A stretch of 64,000 nt of DNA from NCBI GenBank assembly GCA_963836015.1, contig CAWIIF010000015.1:2170001-2234000 (forward strand), written 5' to 3'. Shown here piece after piece: positions 40,039 through 49,006 of this stretch. The position numbers and the translations under genes were made by a program. Position 1 is the stretch's first letter, and the number at the start of each line of letters is the position of its first letter. The notes beneath the pieces are model-generated. The model searched no databases. It saw only the letters and a list, made by a program, of their open reading frames with translations, and was not told the origin of the DNA. This stretch comes from CAWCDJ01 sp963836015 (lineage in GTDB: Bacteria > Acidobacteriota > Terriglobia > Bryobacterales > Bryobacteraceae).

Positions 40039-41085
40039 GTGCGCCACATTATTGTCGCCTTTACGGTATTCTCGCTCACCGGGTGTGCGCGCCACGCGCC
40101 GCCCATTGTGCGCGCCGCCTCGCCGGACCTTCGTGAAAAGACCGATCCGCTCCGGCGCGAGGTCCGACTTACCGGAATTGTCGAGGCCGTTCACTCTTAC
40201 AAGGTTCTCGTTCCTCAGATCTGGGGCCAGGGCGGTCCGATGACCCTGACCAAGCTCATTCCCAACGGTTCCGCTGTCAAGGAAGGCGACTTTGTTGCGC
40301 TTTTCGACAGCACCCAGCAGGCCGACGCCGCCCGCGCCGCGCAAGCCAAGTTCGATGACCTCAGCCACCAGGTCGACCAGAAGCGCGCCCAGAACAATGC
40401 CGATGCCGAGAAGCGCATTGCCGACCTGCGGCAGGCCGAAGCGGACTACGCCAAAGCCACCATCGAGCTTCGCAAAGGCCCCACCCTTTCCGCCATCGAG
40501 CGCGAACAGAACGAAGTGCGCGCCGCGATCGCCGCCAAGCATGTCGAGAGCCTTCGCAAATCGATGGCCTTTCACGACAAAGCGGATGCCGCCGCCCTGC
40601 GCATTCTGGAGCTTCAGCGGGATCGTCAGAAGGTCGCGTTGGACCGCGCTCAATCCAATATGGCCAAGCTCGAGATCCACGCCACACTGGCCGGCCTGGT
40701 CGCCCACCAGAACCTGTATCGCAATAACTCCATGGGCCACGCGCAGGAAGGCGATCAGCTCTACCGCGGCCAGCCGATCGTCAGCATCTTCGATCCCAGC
40801 GAGATGCTCGTGCGCTGTGCCGTCGGTGAGCCGGATGGCGCGGTCCTGGTAGCCGGCACCAAGGCCCTGGTCTACCTGGATGCCTATCCCGACCTGGTCC
40901 TGCCGGCCCACTTCGAGTTCGCCAGCCCGGTCGCCGCCTCGGCCCTCGGCAGCCCCATCAAGACCTTCACCGCCGTCTTCAAACTGGACAAATCCGATTC
41001 CCATCTGATGCCTGATCTTTCCGCGGCGGTGGTTCTTGAACCCCCGCCGGCAGCCGCGCCGGGCGGTTCGGGGGGCGAACGGTGA
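40039..41085 (+). CDS. Lipoprotein periplasmic adaptor (HlyD/MacA-like), gene 1 of the efflux operon
   Basis: A 348-residue membrane-fusion protein. The GTG at 40039 is chosen over TTG at 40036 because of its spacing from GAGGTG. The lipobox is FSLTGC, so it is acylated. The barrel/lipoyl halves (GIVEAVHSYKVLVPQIWGQ, VPNGSAVKEGDFVALFDSTQ-like in LIPNGSAVKEGDFVALFDST) flank a long coiled-coil hairpin (about 95-210, DDLSHQVDQKRAQNNADAEK), and the end is a beta-barrel domain. Such adaptors bridge an inner-membrane pump to an outer-membrane channel. The next gene overlaps by GTGA. Confidence 0.85.
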   Translation: MRHIIVAFTVFSLTGCARHAPPIVRAASPDLREKTDPLRREVRLTGIVEAVHSYKVLVPQIWGQGGPMTLTKLIPNGSAVKEGDFVALFDSTQQADAARAAQAKFDDLSHQVDQKRAQNNADAEKRIADLRQAEADYAKATIELRKGPTLSAIEREQNEVRAAIAAKHVESLRKSMAFHDKADAAALRILELQRDRQKVALDRAQSNMAKLEIHATLAGLVAHQNLYRNNSMGHAQEGDQLYRGQPIVSIFDPSEMLVRCAVGEPDGAVLVAGTKALVYLDAYPDLVLPAHFEFASPVAASALGSPIKTFTAVFKLDKSDSHLMPDLSAAVVLEPPPAAAPGGSGGER

Positions 41086-42326
41086 GCGCCCGGATGCGCC
41101 GCATCCGCGCCTGGGTGACGGCGCTGGGCATCGTGGCGGTACTCGGCGGGGCCTCCGCCGGTGTCTACCGGTTGCGAAAGGCACAGGCGGCGGTCGATCT
41201 CCCCCTCGCTCCCGCTCGCAAAGGCGAGTTCCTCGTCATCATTCGCACCCGCGGCGACATTAAGGCCGGCCGCTCCGTGCAGATCTACACTCCCAAGGTT
41301 CCCAACCTCCGCATCGCGTGGATGGTGCCTGCCGGGGAGAAGGTCGCAGCCGGCGACCCGGTCATCCGCTTCGATTCCTCCAGCGCCCAGCAGGAGCTCC
41401 TTCAAAAGGAAGCGGCCCTCCGCCAGGCCCAGGCCACCCTCGACCAGGCCGTTGCGCAGGCCCGTATCACCGCCGAGCAGGATCAAAGCGATCTTGCCGA
41501 CGCCAGGTTCACTGTCGAGCGCGCCCGCCTGGAGGTTTCCAAGCAGGAAATCGTAAGCCAGATCAAAGGCGAAGAGAGCCAGGTCGATTTCGGCGTGGCG
41601 CAGCAGAAGCTCAAAGTGCAGGAGGCCACCGTCGCCCTCCATGCAGCCTCCGACAAGGCCAAGATCGCGTCCCTCACGCGCCAGCTGGAAGAGGCCAAGT
41701 CGGAAGTGGACATCACCAAGTCCCGCATCTCCCAGATGGAGATTCGTGCGCCCATAGCCGGAGTGCTCGTGTTTTCGCTGAACTACTCCCAGGGCTGGGT
41801 CAACGCCAAACCCTTCAAGGTCGGCGACAACGTTTTCTCCGGGATGAATCTCGCGGAGATGCCCGACTTGAACACCCAGGAGTTGGATGCCAAGGTGGAA
41901 GAGATCGATCGCGGCCGCATCGCTGTCGGCAACGACGTCCTGGTGCGGGTCGATTCCCTCCCGGAGCTCACCATCCCCGCGAAAATCCGCCAGATTTCGC
42001 TGCTTGCCGAGACCAGCTACGAGTTCCCGCCCACCCGCAGCTTTCGCGCGTATGCCTCCATCACCAATCCCGATCCGCGCATCCGTCCCGGTATGAACGG
42101 CGGCATGGATATCATCATCAAACGGATTCCGGACGCCATCAGCATTCCGTCCAAGGCGCTGTTCACCCATGACGGCAAGCCGGTCGTTTATCTCGCCTCG
42201 AACGGCTCCTACCGGCCGGTCGAAGTCCAGGTGCAGGCCCGCAATCCCGATGAAGTCGCCGTCTCCGGCATCCCTGCCGGATCGAAAGTAACTTTGGTCG
42301 ACGTCGAAAAGGACCTGAAGAAATGA
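41082..42326 (+). CDS. Periplasmic adaptor (HlyD/MacA-like), gene 2
   Basis: A 414-residue membrane-fusion protein with an N-terminal signal anchor (about 9-28, AWVTALGIVAVLGGASAGVY). The lipoyl half is VPAGEKVAAGDPVIRFDSSS, the coiled-coil hairpin runs about residues 98-220 (LRQAQATLDQAVAQARITAE), and the second half is ISQMEIRAPIAGVLVFSLNY. The adaptor tail domain has RPGMNGGMDIIIKRIPDAIS and IPSKALFTHDGKPVVYLAS, as in MacA. Starts with GTG overlapping the previous stop and ends with ATGA into the third adaptor gene, so all are translationally coupled. Confidence 0.9.
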   Translation: MSARMRRIRAWVTALGIVAVLGGASAGVYRLRKAQAAVDLPLAPARKGEFLVIIRTRGDIKAGRSVQIYTPKVPNLRIAWMVPAGEKVAAGDPVIRFDSSSAQQELLQKEAALRQAQATLDQAVAQARITAEQDQSDLADARFTVERARLEVSKQEIVSQIKGEESQVDFGVAQQKLKVQEATVALHAASDKAKIASLTRQLEEAKSEVDITKSRISQMEIRAPIAGVLVFSLNYSQGWVNAKPFKVGDNVFSGMNLAEMPDLNTQELDAKVEEIDRGRIAVGNDVLVRVDSLPELTIPAKIRQISLLAETSYEFPPTRSFRAYASITNPDPRIRPGMNGGMDIIIKRIPDAISIPSKALFTHDGKPVVYLASNGSYRPVEVQVQARNPDEVAVSGIPAGSKVTLVDVEKDLKK

Positions 42327-43606
42327 AGACCCGCCTGCTGGTGTTCGCCGCCGCCGTCGCGGTTGTCGCCGCGCTCGCCTGGGGAACCATCCGCGCCGTC
42401 CGCATCACCACCGCCTCTGCCGGCGTCGAAGTCCCCACCACCCGCGTCAAGAAAGGCCGCGTCACCATCTCGGTTTCCGCCCGCGGCGAGCTCCAGGGCG
42501 GCAACTCCGAGATGCTCACCGCGCCCATGGTCGGCGGAGGTGATCTCGCCATCACCTATCTGCGCGATGCCGGAGAGCTGGTCAAGCCCGGCGACGTCGT
42601 GGTCACATTCGATACCACCCAGCAGGAGTACAACCTCCGCGAGGCCGAGGCCGATCTGGCCGAAGCCGAACAGCAGGTGATTCAGGCCGAGGCTACCGGT
42701 CAGGCAGCCGACGAAGAGGGCCAATACCAGGTGCTCTCCACCAAGTCCGATGTGGAGATCGCCCAACTGGAGATGCGTAAGAATTCGATCGTCCCGGCCA
42801 TCCAGGCGAAGCAGAACGAACTTGCGCTCGAAGCCGCGAAGAACCGCGCCCGTCAGGCCGAGCAGGATCTCCACAACCACCAGGCCACCAATACCGCCGG
42901 CATCGCCATCCAGCAGGCAGCCCTCAATAAGGCCAAGGTCATGTCGGAAACCGCCAAACGCATGATCGACAGCATGACGCTCAAGGTTAAGACCGCGGGC
43001 TACGTCAACATTCAGCAGAACAGCAATCAGAACATGATGTATTGGGGCATGCAGCTGCCGCCCTTCCAGTTGGGCGATACCGCCCGCGCCGGCATGGCGG
43101 TCGCCCAGATTCCCGATCTGAAAAACTGGGAGGTCAGCGCCGCTGTCGGGGAGCTCGACCGGGGACACCTCTCCGTCGGACAGAAGGTTTCGGTCTCGGT
43201 AGTTGCCCTCGCCGGCAAGTCGTTTGCCGGCCATGTCAAGAACCTCGGCGGCACTACCGGCCCGCCCTGGGACCGCCGCTTCGAGTGCCGCATCGCCCTT
43301 GACCAGGCCGGCTCCGAGCTTCGTCCCGGCATGACTTCCAACATGGTGATTACCGTCGAAACCCTGAACGATGTGCTCTGGGTTCCTTCGCAGGCCCTGT
43401 TCGACCGCGACGGCCGCAGCTTCGTCTATCTCCGGACGTCCAACGGCTTCATGCCCCACGACGTGACCCTGGTGCGGCGCAGCGAGAGCCGGGCCGTCCT
43501 TACGGGGATTCAGGAGGGCGACCTGGTTGCCATGTCGAATCCCGATCAACAGGCCAAATCCTCCGTGCCCCAGCAGAACGGCGCGATGAAGGCGCTCTCC
43601 AAATGA
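42323..43606 (+). CDS. Periplasmic adaptor (HlyD/MacA-like), gene 3
   Basis: A 427-residue membrane-fusion protein, signal anchor at residues 3-24 (LLVFAAAVAVVAALAWGTIR). It shares the order of gene 2: LRDAGELVKPGDVVVTFDTT lipoyl half, coiled coil of about 100-220 (LREAEADLAEAEQQVIQAEA), then RPGMTSNMVITVETLNDVLW and VPSQALFDRDGRSFVYLRTS of the membrane-proximal domain. It is a paralogue of the preceding gene, and the pair may form a mixed hexameric adaptor. Its stop overlaps the permease start (ATGA). Confidence 0.9.
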   Translation: MKTRLLVFAAAVAVVAALAWGTIRAVRITTASAGVEVPTTRVKKGRVTISVSARGELQGGNSEMLTAPMVGGGDLAITYLRDAGELVKPGDVVVTFDTTQQEYNLREAEADLAEAEQQVIQAEATGQAADEEGQYQVLSTKSDVEIAQLEMRKNSIVPAIQAKQNELALEAAKNRARQAEQDLHNHQATNTAGIAIQQAALNKAKVMSETAKRMIDSMTLKVKTAGYVNIQQNSNQNMMYWGMQLPPFQLGDTARAGMAVAQIPDLKNWEVSAAVGELDRGHLSVGQKVSVSVVALAGKSFAGHVKNLGGTTGPPWDRRFECRIALDQAGSELRPGMTSNMVITVETLNDVLWVPSQALFDRDGRSFVYLRTSNGFMPHDVTLVRRSESRAVLTGIQEGDLVAMSNPDQQAKSSVPQQNGAMKALSK

Positions 43607-44850
43607 TCCTCCGCTTTTCCGACATCGGCCAGGCGCTGTCCAACCTCCGCGCGCAGAAAACGCGCACGCTGCTCACGGCCTTGGGAATCGTCTTCGGCGT
43701 CGGCTCGGTCATCGGTATGCTGGCCATCGGCTCGGGCGCCAAGGAAGAGTCCCTGCGCTTCATCGAGCAGCTGGGCGTCCGCAACATCCTGATCGATTCG
43801 CGCCAGGCCACCAGCCAGGAGGAATTTCAGCAGCGACGCCGCTCCTCGCCCGGCCTCTCCGACCGCGACGTTCGCATCCTCGGGGCCAATATCGAATCGA
43901 TCGAGACGATCTCTGCCCGGAAGTCTCTCCATCCCGCGCGCGTCCTGCCAAAACCTTCCCGCGAAATGCCCGAGCTGTACGGTGTGCGCCCCTCGTACAG
44001 CGTCATCCACAGCCTGCGGCTCGCCGAAGGCAAGTTCTTCGGCGATCCCGATGACGCCTCGAGCGCCGCGGTATGCGTGCTCGGGGAAGGCGCCAAGATC
44101 AACCTGCTCGGATATGGCCCGGCGGTCGGCAAGTATGTCAAGGTGAACGACACCTGGCTCGAAGTGGTCGGCGTTCTCGGCGAGCAGATCATGGCCGGCG
44201 CGCAGAACCAGGGCGGCGCCATGCAGGATGTCAACAATATCGTTTACATCCCGCTGAACACGTTTCAATACCGCTATTGGGACCGCAGCGCCGACATGAA
44301 GGACGAGCTCGACGGCATCGAGCTGCGCCTCAAGGCCGACGCGGACAGCGTGGAAGTCGCCAAGGTCGTCACCGCCGTCCTCAACTCCACCCATCACAAC
44401 ACGCAGGATTTTACCGTCACCATTCCCGCCGCCCTGCTCGCGCAGCAGCAGCGCACGCAGACGATCTTCACCTACGTCATGGTGGCCATCGCCGCGATCT
44501 CGCTGCTGGTCGGCGGCATCGGGATCATGAACATCGTGCTCGCCACGGTGCTCGAGCGCACCCGCGAAATCGGCATCCGCCGCTCGATCGGCGCCCGCCG
44601 CTTCGATATCGTCCGCCAGTTCCTGACCGAATCCGTCCTGATCTCGGTGGGAGGCGGCCTACTGGGCATTGCTTTCGGATTCTTCCTGGCCTGGCTGATC
44701 GCGCGCACCGCCGAGTGGAAGACCATTGTCACCACCGCTTCGGTGGTGATTGCCTTTGGCGTCTCGGTGGCCGTCGGCGTCATTTTCGGCATCTACCCCG
44801 CCATGAAAGCTTCCCGCATCAACCCCATCGACGCCCTCCGCTACGAATAG
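43603..44850 (+). CDS. MacB-type ABC transporter permease
   Basis: A 415-residue four-helix permease: N-terminal helix in TLLTALGIVFGVGSVIGMLA, a large periplasmic MacB core domain (about 45-285, with VGKYVKVNDTWLEVVGVLGE), then three helices in the FtsX domain (MVAIAAISLLVGGIGIMNIV, the coupling segment RTREIGIRRSIGARRFDIVR, LISVGGGLLGIAFGFFLAWL, and GVSVAVGVIFGIYPAMKASR). It ends with the usual PIDALRYE. MacB is normally a single chain with an N-terminal ATPase; here the ATPase is missing and no separate ATPase gene is in the operon. Substrate unknown. Confidence 0.9.
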   Translation: MILRFSDIGQALSNLRAQKTRTLLTALGIVFGVGSVIGMLAIGSGAKEESLRFIEQLGVRNILIDSRQATSQEEFQQRRRSSPGLSDRDVRILGANIESIETISARKSLHPARVLPKPSREMPELYGVRPSYSVIHSLRLAEGKFFGDPDDASSAAVCVLGEGAKINLLGYGPAVGKYVKVNDTWLEVVGVLGEQIMAGAQNQGGAMQDVNNIVYIPLNTFQYRYWDRSADMKDELDGIELRLKADADSVEVAKVVTAVLNSTHHNTQDFTVTIPAALLAQQQRTQTIFTYVMVAIAAISLLVGGIGIMNIVLATVLERTREIGIRRSIGARRFDIVRQFLTESVLISVGGGLLGIAFGFFLAWLIARTAEWKTIVTTASVVIAFGVSVAVGVIFGIYPAMKASRINPIDALRYE

Positions 44851-44858
44851 GTTTTGTA

Positions 44859-44880
44859 GGGTAGGCCTCCCGGCCTGCCC
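44859..44880. repeat. Intergenic hairpin, GGCC-TCCC-GGCC type, copy 1
   Basis: A 9-bp stem with one G-U pair (44859-44867 with 44872-44880) and a TCCC loop, just after the permease stop. The same sequence core recurs at 49007-49028, so it is a dispersed repeat that may also serve as terminator. Confidence 0.6.
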
Positions 44881-44918
44881 TCCCGTCACGAAGCGCGCCG
44901 CTGACGTACCATGCCCTT

Positions 44919-45392
44919 ATGTGGAGATTTCTTCCCCTACTACTCTTGGTGCCCCTCGTGACGGAAGGCGCCGGCGACGCCGCACTCGACCGGGCGACTC
45001 TCAAAGGCTTGAAATCGCTGGGCGTCGTCGTCGATCCGATCGACCCCGAGCTCGCCAAGGAAGGACTCGCCCAAGACACGTTCCGGGCCCACCTGGAAGA
45101 AAAGCTCCGCAATGCCGGCCTGCCCGTCCAAGCCAACTCCACCGAATTCCTCGGCCTTCGCCTCTTGCCGGTGCGCGACTCCCGCGGGCCCTACGCCGTA
45201 TGCCTCTCGATCGGCCTTTACCAGCCCGTGACCCTGGTCCGCGACCCCAAGGTACGGACCGCGACCCAGACCTGGGAGGCCGATACCGTGCTCATGGCGC
45301 CGCCCAAGCTCGTCTATCGCGCGACGGTCGAAAGCCTCGACGAGCTGGTCGACCAGTTCATCGCTGCCTGGCGTTCGGTCAATCCCCAGTGA
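44919..45392 (+). CDS. Small secreted protein, unknown
   Basis: A 157-residue protein with a signal peptide (MWRFLPLLLLVPLVTEGAGD). The mature part has LAKEGLAQDTFRAHLEEKLR, a strand-rich core YAVCLSIGLYQPVTLVRDPK, and DELVDQFIAAWRSVNPQ at the end. The layout resembles short acidobacterial proteins annotated only as hypothetical, with mild similarity to lipoprotein-like LPS or penicillin-binding accessory proteins; I do not recognise a family. The 3' end overlaps the convergent M15-like pseudogene by 14 bases. Confidence 0.7.
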   Translation: MWRFLPLLLLVPLVTEGAGDAALDRATLKGLKSLGVVVDPIDPELAKEGLAQDTFRAHLEEKLRNAGLPVQANSTEFLGLRLLPVRDSRGPYAVCLSIGLYQPVTLVRDPKVRTATQTWEADTVLMAPPKLVYRATVESLDELVDQFIAAWRSVNPQ

Positions 45393-46030
45393 CCGTCCCG
45401 CGACGCACCGCCGGGCTCCATCCCGCGTAGTGCCACTCGCGATGGCCGCGCGGCGAGCCGAGCCCCACATGCGTGGTTTCCGCGCCCAGCCCCAGTGAGA
45501 GATGCATCCAGGGATAGCGGGTGTTCAAGCCGCGCAGAAAGCGCTCCGCCTGCATGCGGTCTGCGACGCTCGCGTAGTCCAGGTCCACCGCGTTGGCCGT
45601 GGGATGATCGCCGTTCCTCGCTCCGCCCAATGGCCCGGTCGTTGTTGTACGGCGCCGGCCGCCACCAGTTCCGAACGTCTACCGCCGCGGATGTCTTGCC
45701 CTCGATGGCCTGGATCACAAGTGCCAGCGCTGCGCCCCGCGACCACCAGCTCTGGGGCGGAAGAAAGTTGTGAAATCCGTATTTGACCGCCACTTCCGGG
45801 TGGTTCGGCGTTGTCAGATCGGCGGCCGACACTCTGTGGACTCCGCTGGCCTTCAGGTAGTCCTGAAACCCCGCGACCGTCGCCGGATAGGCCCCCGGAT
45901 TGACGACGCTTCCGCCCATCGCATTGATGGATCGGGAGTAGACGTCCAGGGAAGAAGGCTGGGAAGGAGCGGTGGCGGAACACAAACTTACGCCCAGCAC
46001 CGCAAGGGTGAAAACCGGTACAAATTGCAC
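45379..46030 (-). pseudogene. M15-like (DD-carboxypeptidase fold) peptidase, frameshifted
   Basis: The frame begins at GTG 46030 with a signal peptide (MQFVPVFTLAVLGVSLCSAT) and reads through VNPGAYPATVAGFQDYLKAS and AALALVIQAIEGKTSAAVDV up to PAPYNNDRAIG. At a GGG run (plus-strand CCC 45626-45628) the frame moves by one base; the rest of the protein continues in the next frame to 45379 with the zinc-site pattern DHPTANAVDLDY and EWHYAGW of M15/VanY-like peptidases. A single extra G explains the break. Either a sequencing or assembly error or a recent inactivation; about 216 residues if repaired. A TTG inside the second frame could give a truncated but signal-less product. Confidence 0.75.
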
Positions 46031-46083
46031 TATGTATCTTAGGACGCCATTCCGCTGAGGCCCGTTACTGTTACGATACCGGC

Positions 46084-47472
46084 ATGCCGATCCGTTTCAC
46101 CCCAAGCTCGCGCCGCGACCTGCTGAAAACAGCCGCCGCCAGCGCCTGGGCTGCCGGTCGCGCTCGAGCCGCCGCCGCGCGTCCCAACATCCTCTACCTT
46201 CACTCTCACGACACCGGCCGCTACATCCAGCCCTTCGGATACGAGGTGCCCACGCCCAACCTGCAGAAACTCGCGGACCAGGGTGTGCTTTTCCGACGCG
46301 CGTTCGACGCCGCCCCGACCTGCTCCCCCAGCCGCGCCGGCCTGCTCACCGGCGAGTGCCCGCACTCCAACGGTATGCTGGGCCTCGCCCACCGGGGATT
46401 CAGCCTCTACGACTACACTCATCACATCCTGCATACTCTGCGGCCCCAGGGCTATCGTTCCAGCCTCATCGGAATCCAGCACATCGCGCGCGACCCCAAG
46501 GTCATCGGCTACGACGAGATTGTCGCCACGCGCGGGACCCACGCGGACGTAGTCGCCCCCGCGGCGGTCCGCTTCCTCCGCGGCAAGCCCAAACAGCCCT
46601 TCTTTCTTTCCGTCGGATTTTTCGAAACTCATCGCGAATTTCACGAGCCCGGCCCCCGCGAAGATGCCCGCTTCTGCCTTCCGCCCGCGCCGATTCCGGA
46701 CACGGGCGAAACCCGCCGCGACATCGCCGCGTTCAAGGCCAGCGCCCGCGTGCTCGACCAGGGCATGGGCGATGTGTTGAACGCGCTCGAATCGAGCGGA
46801 CTTGCCGGCAACACGCTCGTGATCTGCACCACCGACCACGGCATCGCCTTCCCTGCCATGAAGTGCAATCTCACCGCCCATGGCACGGGCGTGTTCCTGA
46901 TCGTACGCGGTCCCGGCGGTTTCGACGGCGGCCGGACCTGCGACGCCATGGTCTCGCACCTCGACCTCTTCCCCACCGTTTGCGATGTGCTCTCGATCGA
47001 CCATCCCGCCTGGCTGCAAGGCAAATCGCTCATCCCGCTGGTCCGCGGCACAACCGGCGAAATCCACGACGAGCTCTTCGCCGAAGTGAACTACCACGCC
47101 GCCTACGAGCCGGGCCGCGCCGTCCGTACCGGGCGTTGGAACTACATCCGACGCTTCGGCGATCGCGTGCACCCGGTCCTGCCGAATTGCGACGACGGCC
47201 TGAGCAAGGATGTCTGGGTCAAAGCCGGATGGAAGGAGCGCTTCGTGCCGGAAGAGCAGCTCTACGATACGCTCTTCGATCCCAACGAGACCCGCAACCT
47301 GGCCGCCGATCCTGCCAGTGCCGCCACGCTCCGCGATATGCGTGCGCGCCTCGACGCCTGGATGCGCCGCACCAGCGACCCGCTGCTGAACGGCCCCGTG
47401 AAAGCTCCCGCCGGAGCGGTCGTCAACGATCCCGACGGGCTCTCCCCGAAGGAGTCCACGCGCCCCGCCTAG
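46084..47472 (+). CDS. Tat-exported sulfatase
   Basis: A 462-residue arylsulfatase-type enzyme. A twin-arginine signal SSRRDLLKTAAASAWAAGRA begins it, so it folds in the cytoplasm and is exported. The formylglycine site is CSPSR at C80 (PTCSPSRAGLLTGECPHSN), the standard C-x-P-S-R motif that needs an activating enzyme (none in the window). Metal ligands are suggested by PNILYLHSHDTGR and by NTLVICTTDHGIAFPAMKCN. It would remove sulfate esters from polysaccharides. It stands beside other genes of glycan breakdown. Confidence 0.92.
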   Translation: MPIRFTPSSRRDLLKTAAASAWAAGRARAAAARPNILYLHSHDTGRYIQPFGYEVPTPNLQKLADQGVLFRRAFDAAPTCSPSRAGLLTGECPHSNGMLGLAHRGFSLYDYTHHILHTLRPQGYRSSLIGIQHIARDPKVIGYDEIVATRGTHADVVAPAAVRFLRGKPKQPFFLSVGFFETHREFHEPGPREDARFCLPPAPIPDTGETRRDIAAFKASARVLDQGMGDVLNALESSGLAGNTLVICTTDHGIAFPAMKCNLTAHGTGVFLIVRGPGGFDGGRTCDAMVSHLDLFPTVCDVLSIDHPAWLQGKSLIPLVRGTTGEIHDELFAEVNYHAAYEPGRAVRTGRWNYIRRFGDRVHPVLPNCDDGLSKDVWVKAGWKERFVPEEQLYDTLFDPNETRNLAADPASAATLRDMRARLDAWMRRTSDPLLNGPVKAPAGAVVNDPDGLSPKESTRPA

Positions 47473-47476
47473 CGCT

Positions 47477-48250
47477 CTAGCGGATCTGCGAGAACGGCAC
47501 GGGCCGCAGAATCGCGTTGCTGATGTTCGACACGATCTCCGCGTCGCTCAGCCCCGGCTGTGACCGCAGCTTCTGCCAGTCCGGGTCCGATCCGAACGCG
47601 CGCCACACGCGGTCCCGCGCCTCCAGGTCGTCGTACGAGAGCATGTACGTGATCTTCGGCAGGTTGGTCCCGACCATCCCCTGTCCGAAGAAGACCGGGA
47701 TCATTCCGACCTTGCGGAACACCGCGATCTCGCCGCTCTCGAACATCCCGACCTTGCGAAGCGACGCTTTCTCGTTCACCGATTCGTACGTGCGCATTTC
47801 GAAAATGCGCGCCGGCCGCTTGCCGTCGCTGGCAGGCACTTCGATCGCCGGAAACCCGGGAAACGCGCGCAGCAGGCTGCTCTCCATGCGGACATACGCC
47901 GGGTCCGCGATGTTGTCGTACACATCCCTGGCCTTCTGAAACTCCTGGTCCGCCGCCATCCGTGCCTGCGCCGCCTCGAATGCGGCCAGCGAAGGATAGC
48001 TTGCCAGCACCAGCGCGAACGGGCTGTGCTCGGCGATCACGGGGTTGAAGATCCCGATCGGCCCGGCCTCCGCGCGCTTGGCCGCCGGCAGCCACGCATC
48101 GCGCAGGTATTCGTTGGTCCGCGGTCCCTGCGTACCGCTGCGCATGTAGTAGTAAGTCAGGTGGAACCAGGCACTCTTCGGCGTCTCGGCCGGCGCGGCG
48201 GCGGCCATTCCCGCGGCCGCCGATGCAGTCAGAAAGTTGCGTCGCTTCAT
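47477..48250 (-). CDS. Tat-exported NIPSNAP-family protein
   Basis: A 257-residue protein with a Tat-type signal (MKRRNFLTASAAAGMAAAAP). The remainder is two tandem ferredoxin-like alpha/beta barrels of the NIPSNAP type: FHLTYYYMRSGTQGPRTNEY and RIFEMRTYESVNEKASLRKV begin the two halves, each followed by FVFF-like core strands (MIPVFFGQGMVGTNLPKITY). Members occur in Acidobacteria and Planctomycetes near sugar-catabolic genes, but the activity is unknown. It converges with the sulfatase gene, five bases apart. Confidence 0.87.
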   Translation of the reverse strand: MKRRNFLTASAAAGMAAAAPAETPKSAWFHLTYYYMRSGTQGPRTNEYLRDAWLPAAKRAEAGPIGIFNPVIAEHSPFALVLASYPSLAAFEAAQARMAADQEFQKARDVYDNIADPAYVRMESSLLRAFPGFPAIEVPASDGKRPARIFEMRTYESVNEKASLRKVGMFESGEIAVFRKVGMIPVFFGQGMVGTNLPKITYMLSYDDLEARDRVWRAFGSDPDWQKLRSQPGLSDAEIVSNISNAILRPVPFSQIR

Positions 48251-48279
48251 TTGTCTTCCGTTATATCAGACCGGGGCTT

Positions 48280-48954
48280 CTACCGTGGTCCTTCGAGGGT
48301 CAACTGCTTCTCGTCCTTGTGCCCGAACTTCCCGGCGACCGTCAGGGTGTAGGTCGTGGTCTTCGGCGGGGCAACGTAGAACCGCCCGTACGGCGCGCGA
48401 TGCAGCGCGGGGAAGGCCGGAGGGTCGATCGTCACCTCTTCCGGATTCTGCGCGGTGAACGATACCAGGTAAACCGGATGCCCCAGGTAGTTCAGGCTCT
48501 TGCTCTTCACTTCGAACGAGGTGATCTTGGGCAGGGTGTTCGGGTCCGCCACGACGCCCAGTTGGAAGGTCTCCGATACTGTGCGCCCGTCCTTGCCTTC
48601 CGCGACCAGCGTGTACCGCGTATTGCGGTCCGGGGCGATCTCCACGCACTTGTTGAGCGACGGCGTGACTCCTTCCACCGGCGGCTCCATCCGCACCGAC
48701 TGCGCGTTCAGCACCCCGTAGCAGATCACGGACTTGCTGCCCTCAATCACATTCCCCTCGCGGGCGTAGAACTGAAGGATCTTGACCTCGCTGCCGCCAT
48801 AGATCTTCAGAAATTCCGCCTCGCGGGCATCCTCCCCCGACGGTATTGGACGGATGGGTTGAGCACGCCGGCTCCAGAACACCCATCCGCTGTACAGGAT
48901 CGCTGCGATCAGCGCGACCCGCACGAATGGCAGGACTTCCCGGAACTGCTTCAT
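48280..48954 (-). CDS. Membrane-anchored protein with two Ig-like repeats, unknown
   Basis: A 224-residue protein from ATG 48954 (12 earlier residues in the frame are unlikely to be used). One membrane anchor at about residues 10-27 (VRVALIAAILYSGWVFW), a signal-anchor orientation. The extracellular part shows two similar Ig-like halves: VKILQFYAREGNVIEGSKSV with RYTLVAEGKDGRTVSETFQL, and PKITSFEVKSKSLNYLGHPV with TYTLTVAGKFGHKDEKQLTL. Repeat of the phrase YTL-V-G-G between halves suggests internal duplication. Function unknown. Confidence 0.75.
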   Translation of the reverse strand: MKQFREVLPFVRVALIAAILYSGWVFWSRRAQPIRPIPSGEDAREAEFLKIYGGSEVKILQFYAREGNVIEGSKSVICYGVLNAQSVRMEPPVEGVTPSLNKCVEIAPDRNTRYTLVAEGKDGRTVSETFQLGVVADPNTLPKITSFEVKSKSLNYLGHPVYLVSFTAQNPEEVTIDPPAFPALHRAPYGRFYVAPPKTTTYTLTVAGKFGHKDEKQLTLEGPR

Positions 48955-49006
48955 GGGGCTTCGCAAGAGTAGACCCCGCAAGCTACGCAATGGTTCCTGT
49001 AATGTG

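Noticed and set aside
39838..41184. A 448-residue open frame on the minus strand
   Set aside because: It is antisense to the first adaptor gene, has repetitive low-complexity composition typical of GC-rich shadow frames, and no ribosome site. The opposite strand encodes a clear lipoprotein adaptor.
46356..47480. A 374-residue frame within the sulfatase gene
   Set aside because: Arg/Pro-rich shadow of the sulfatase in another phase; no start signal and no domain.
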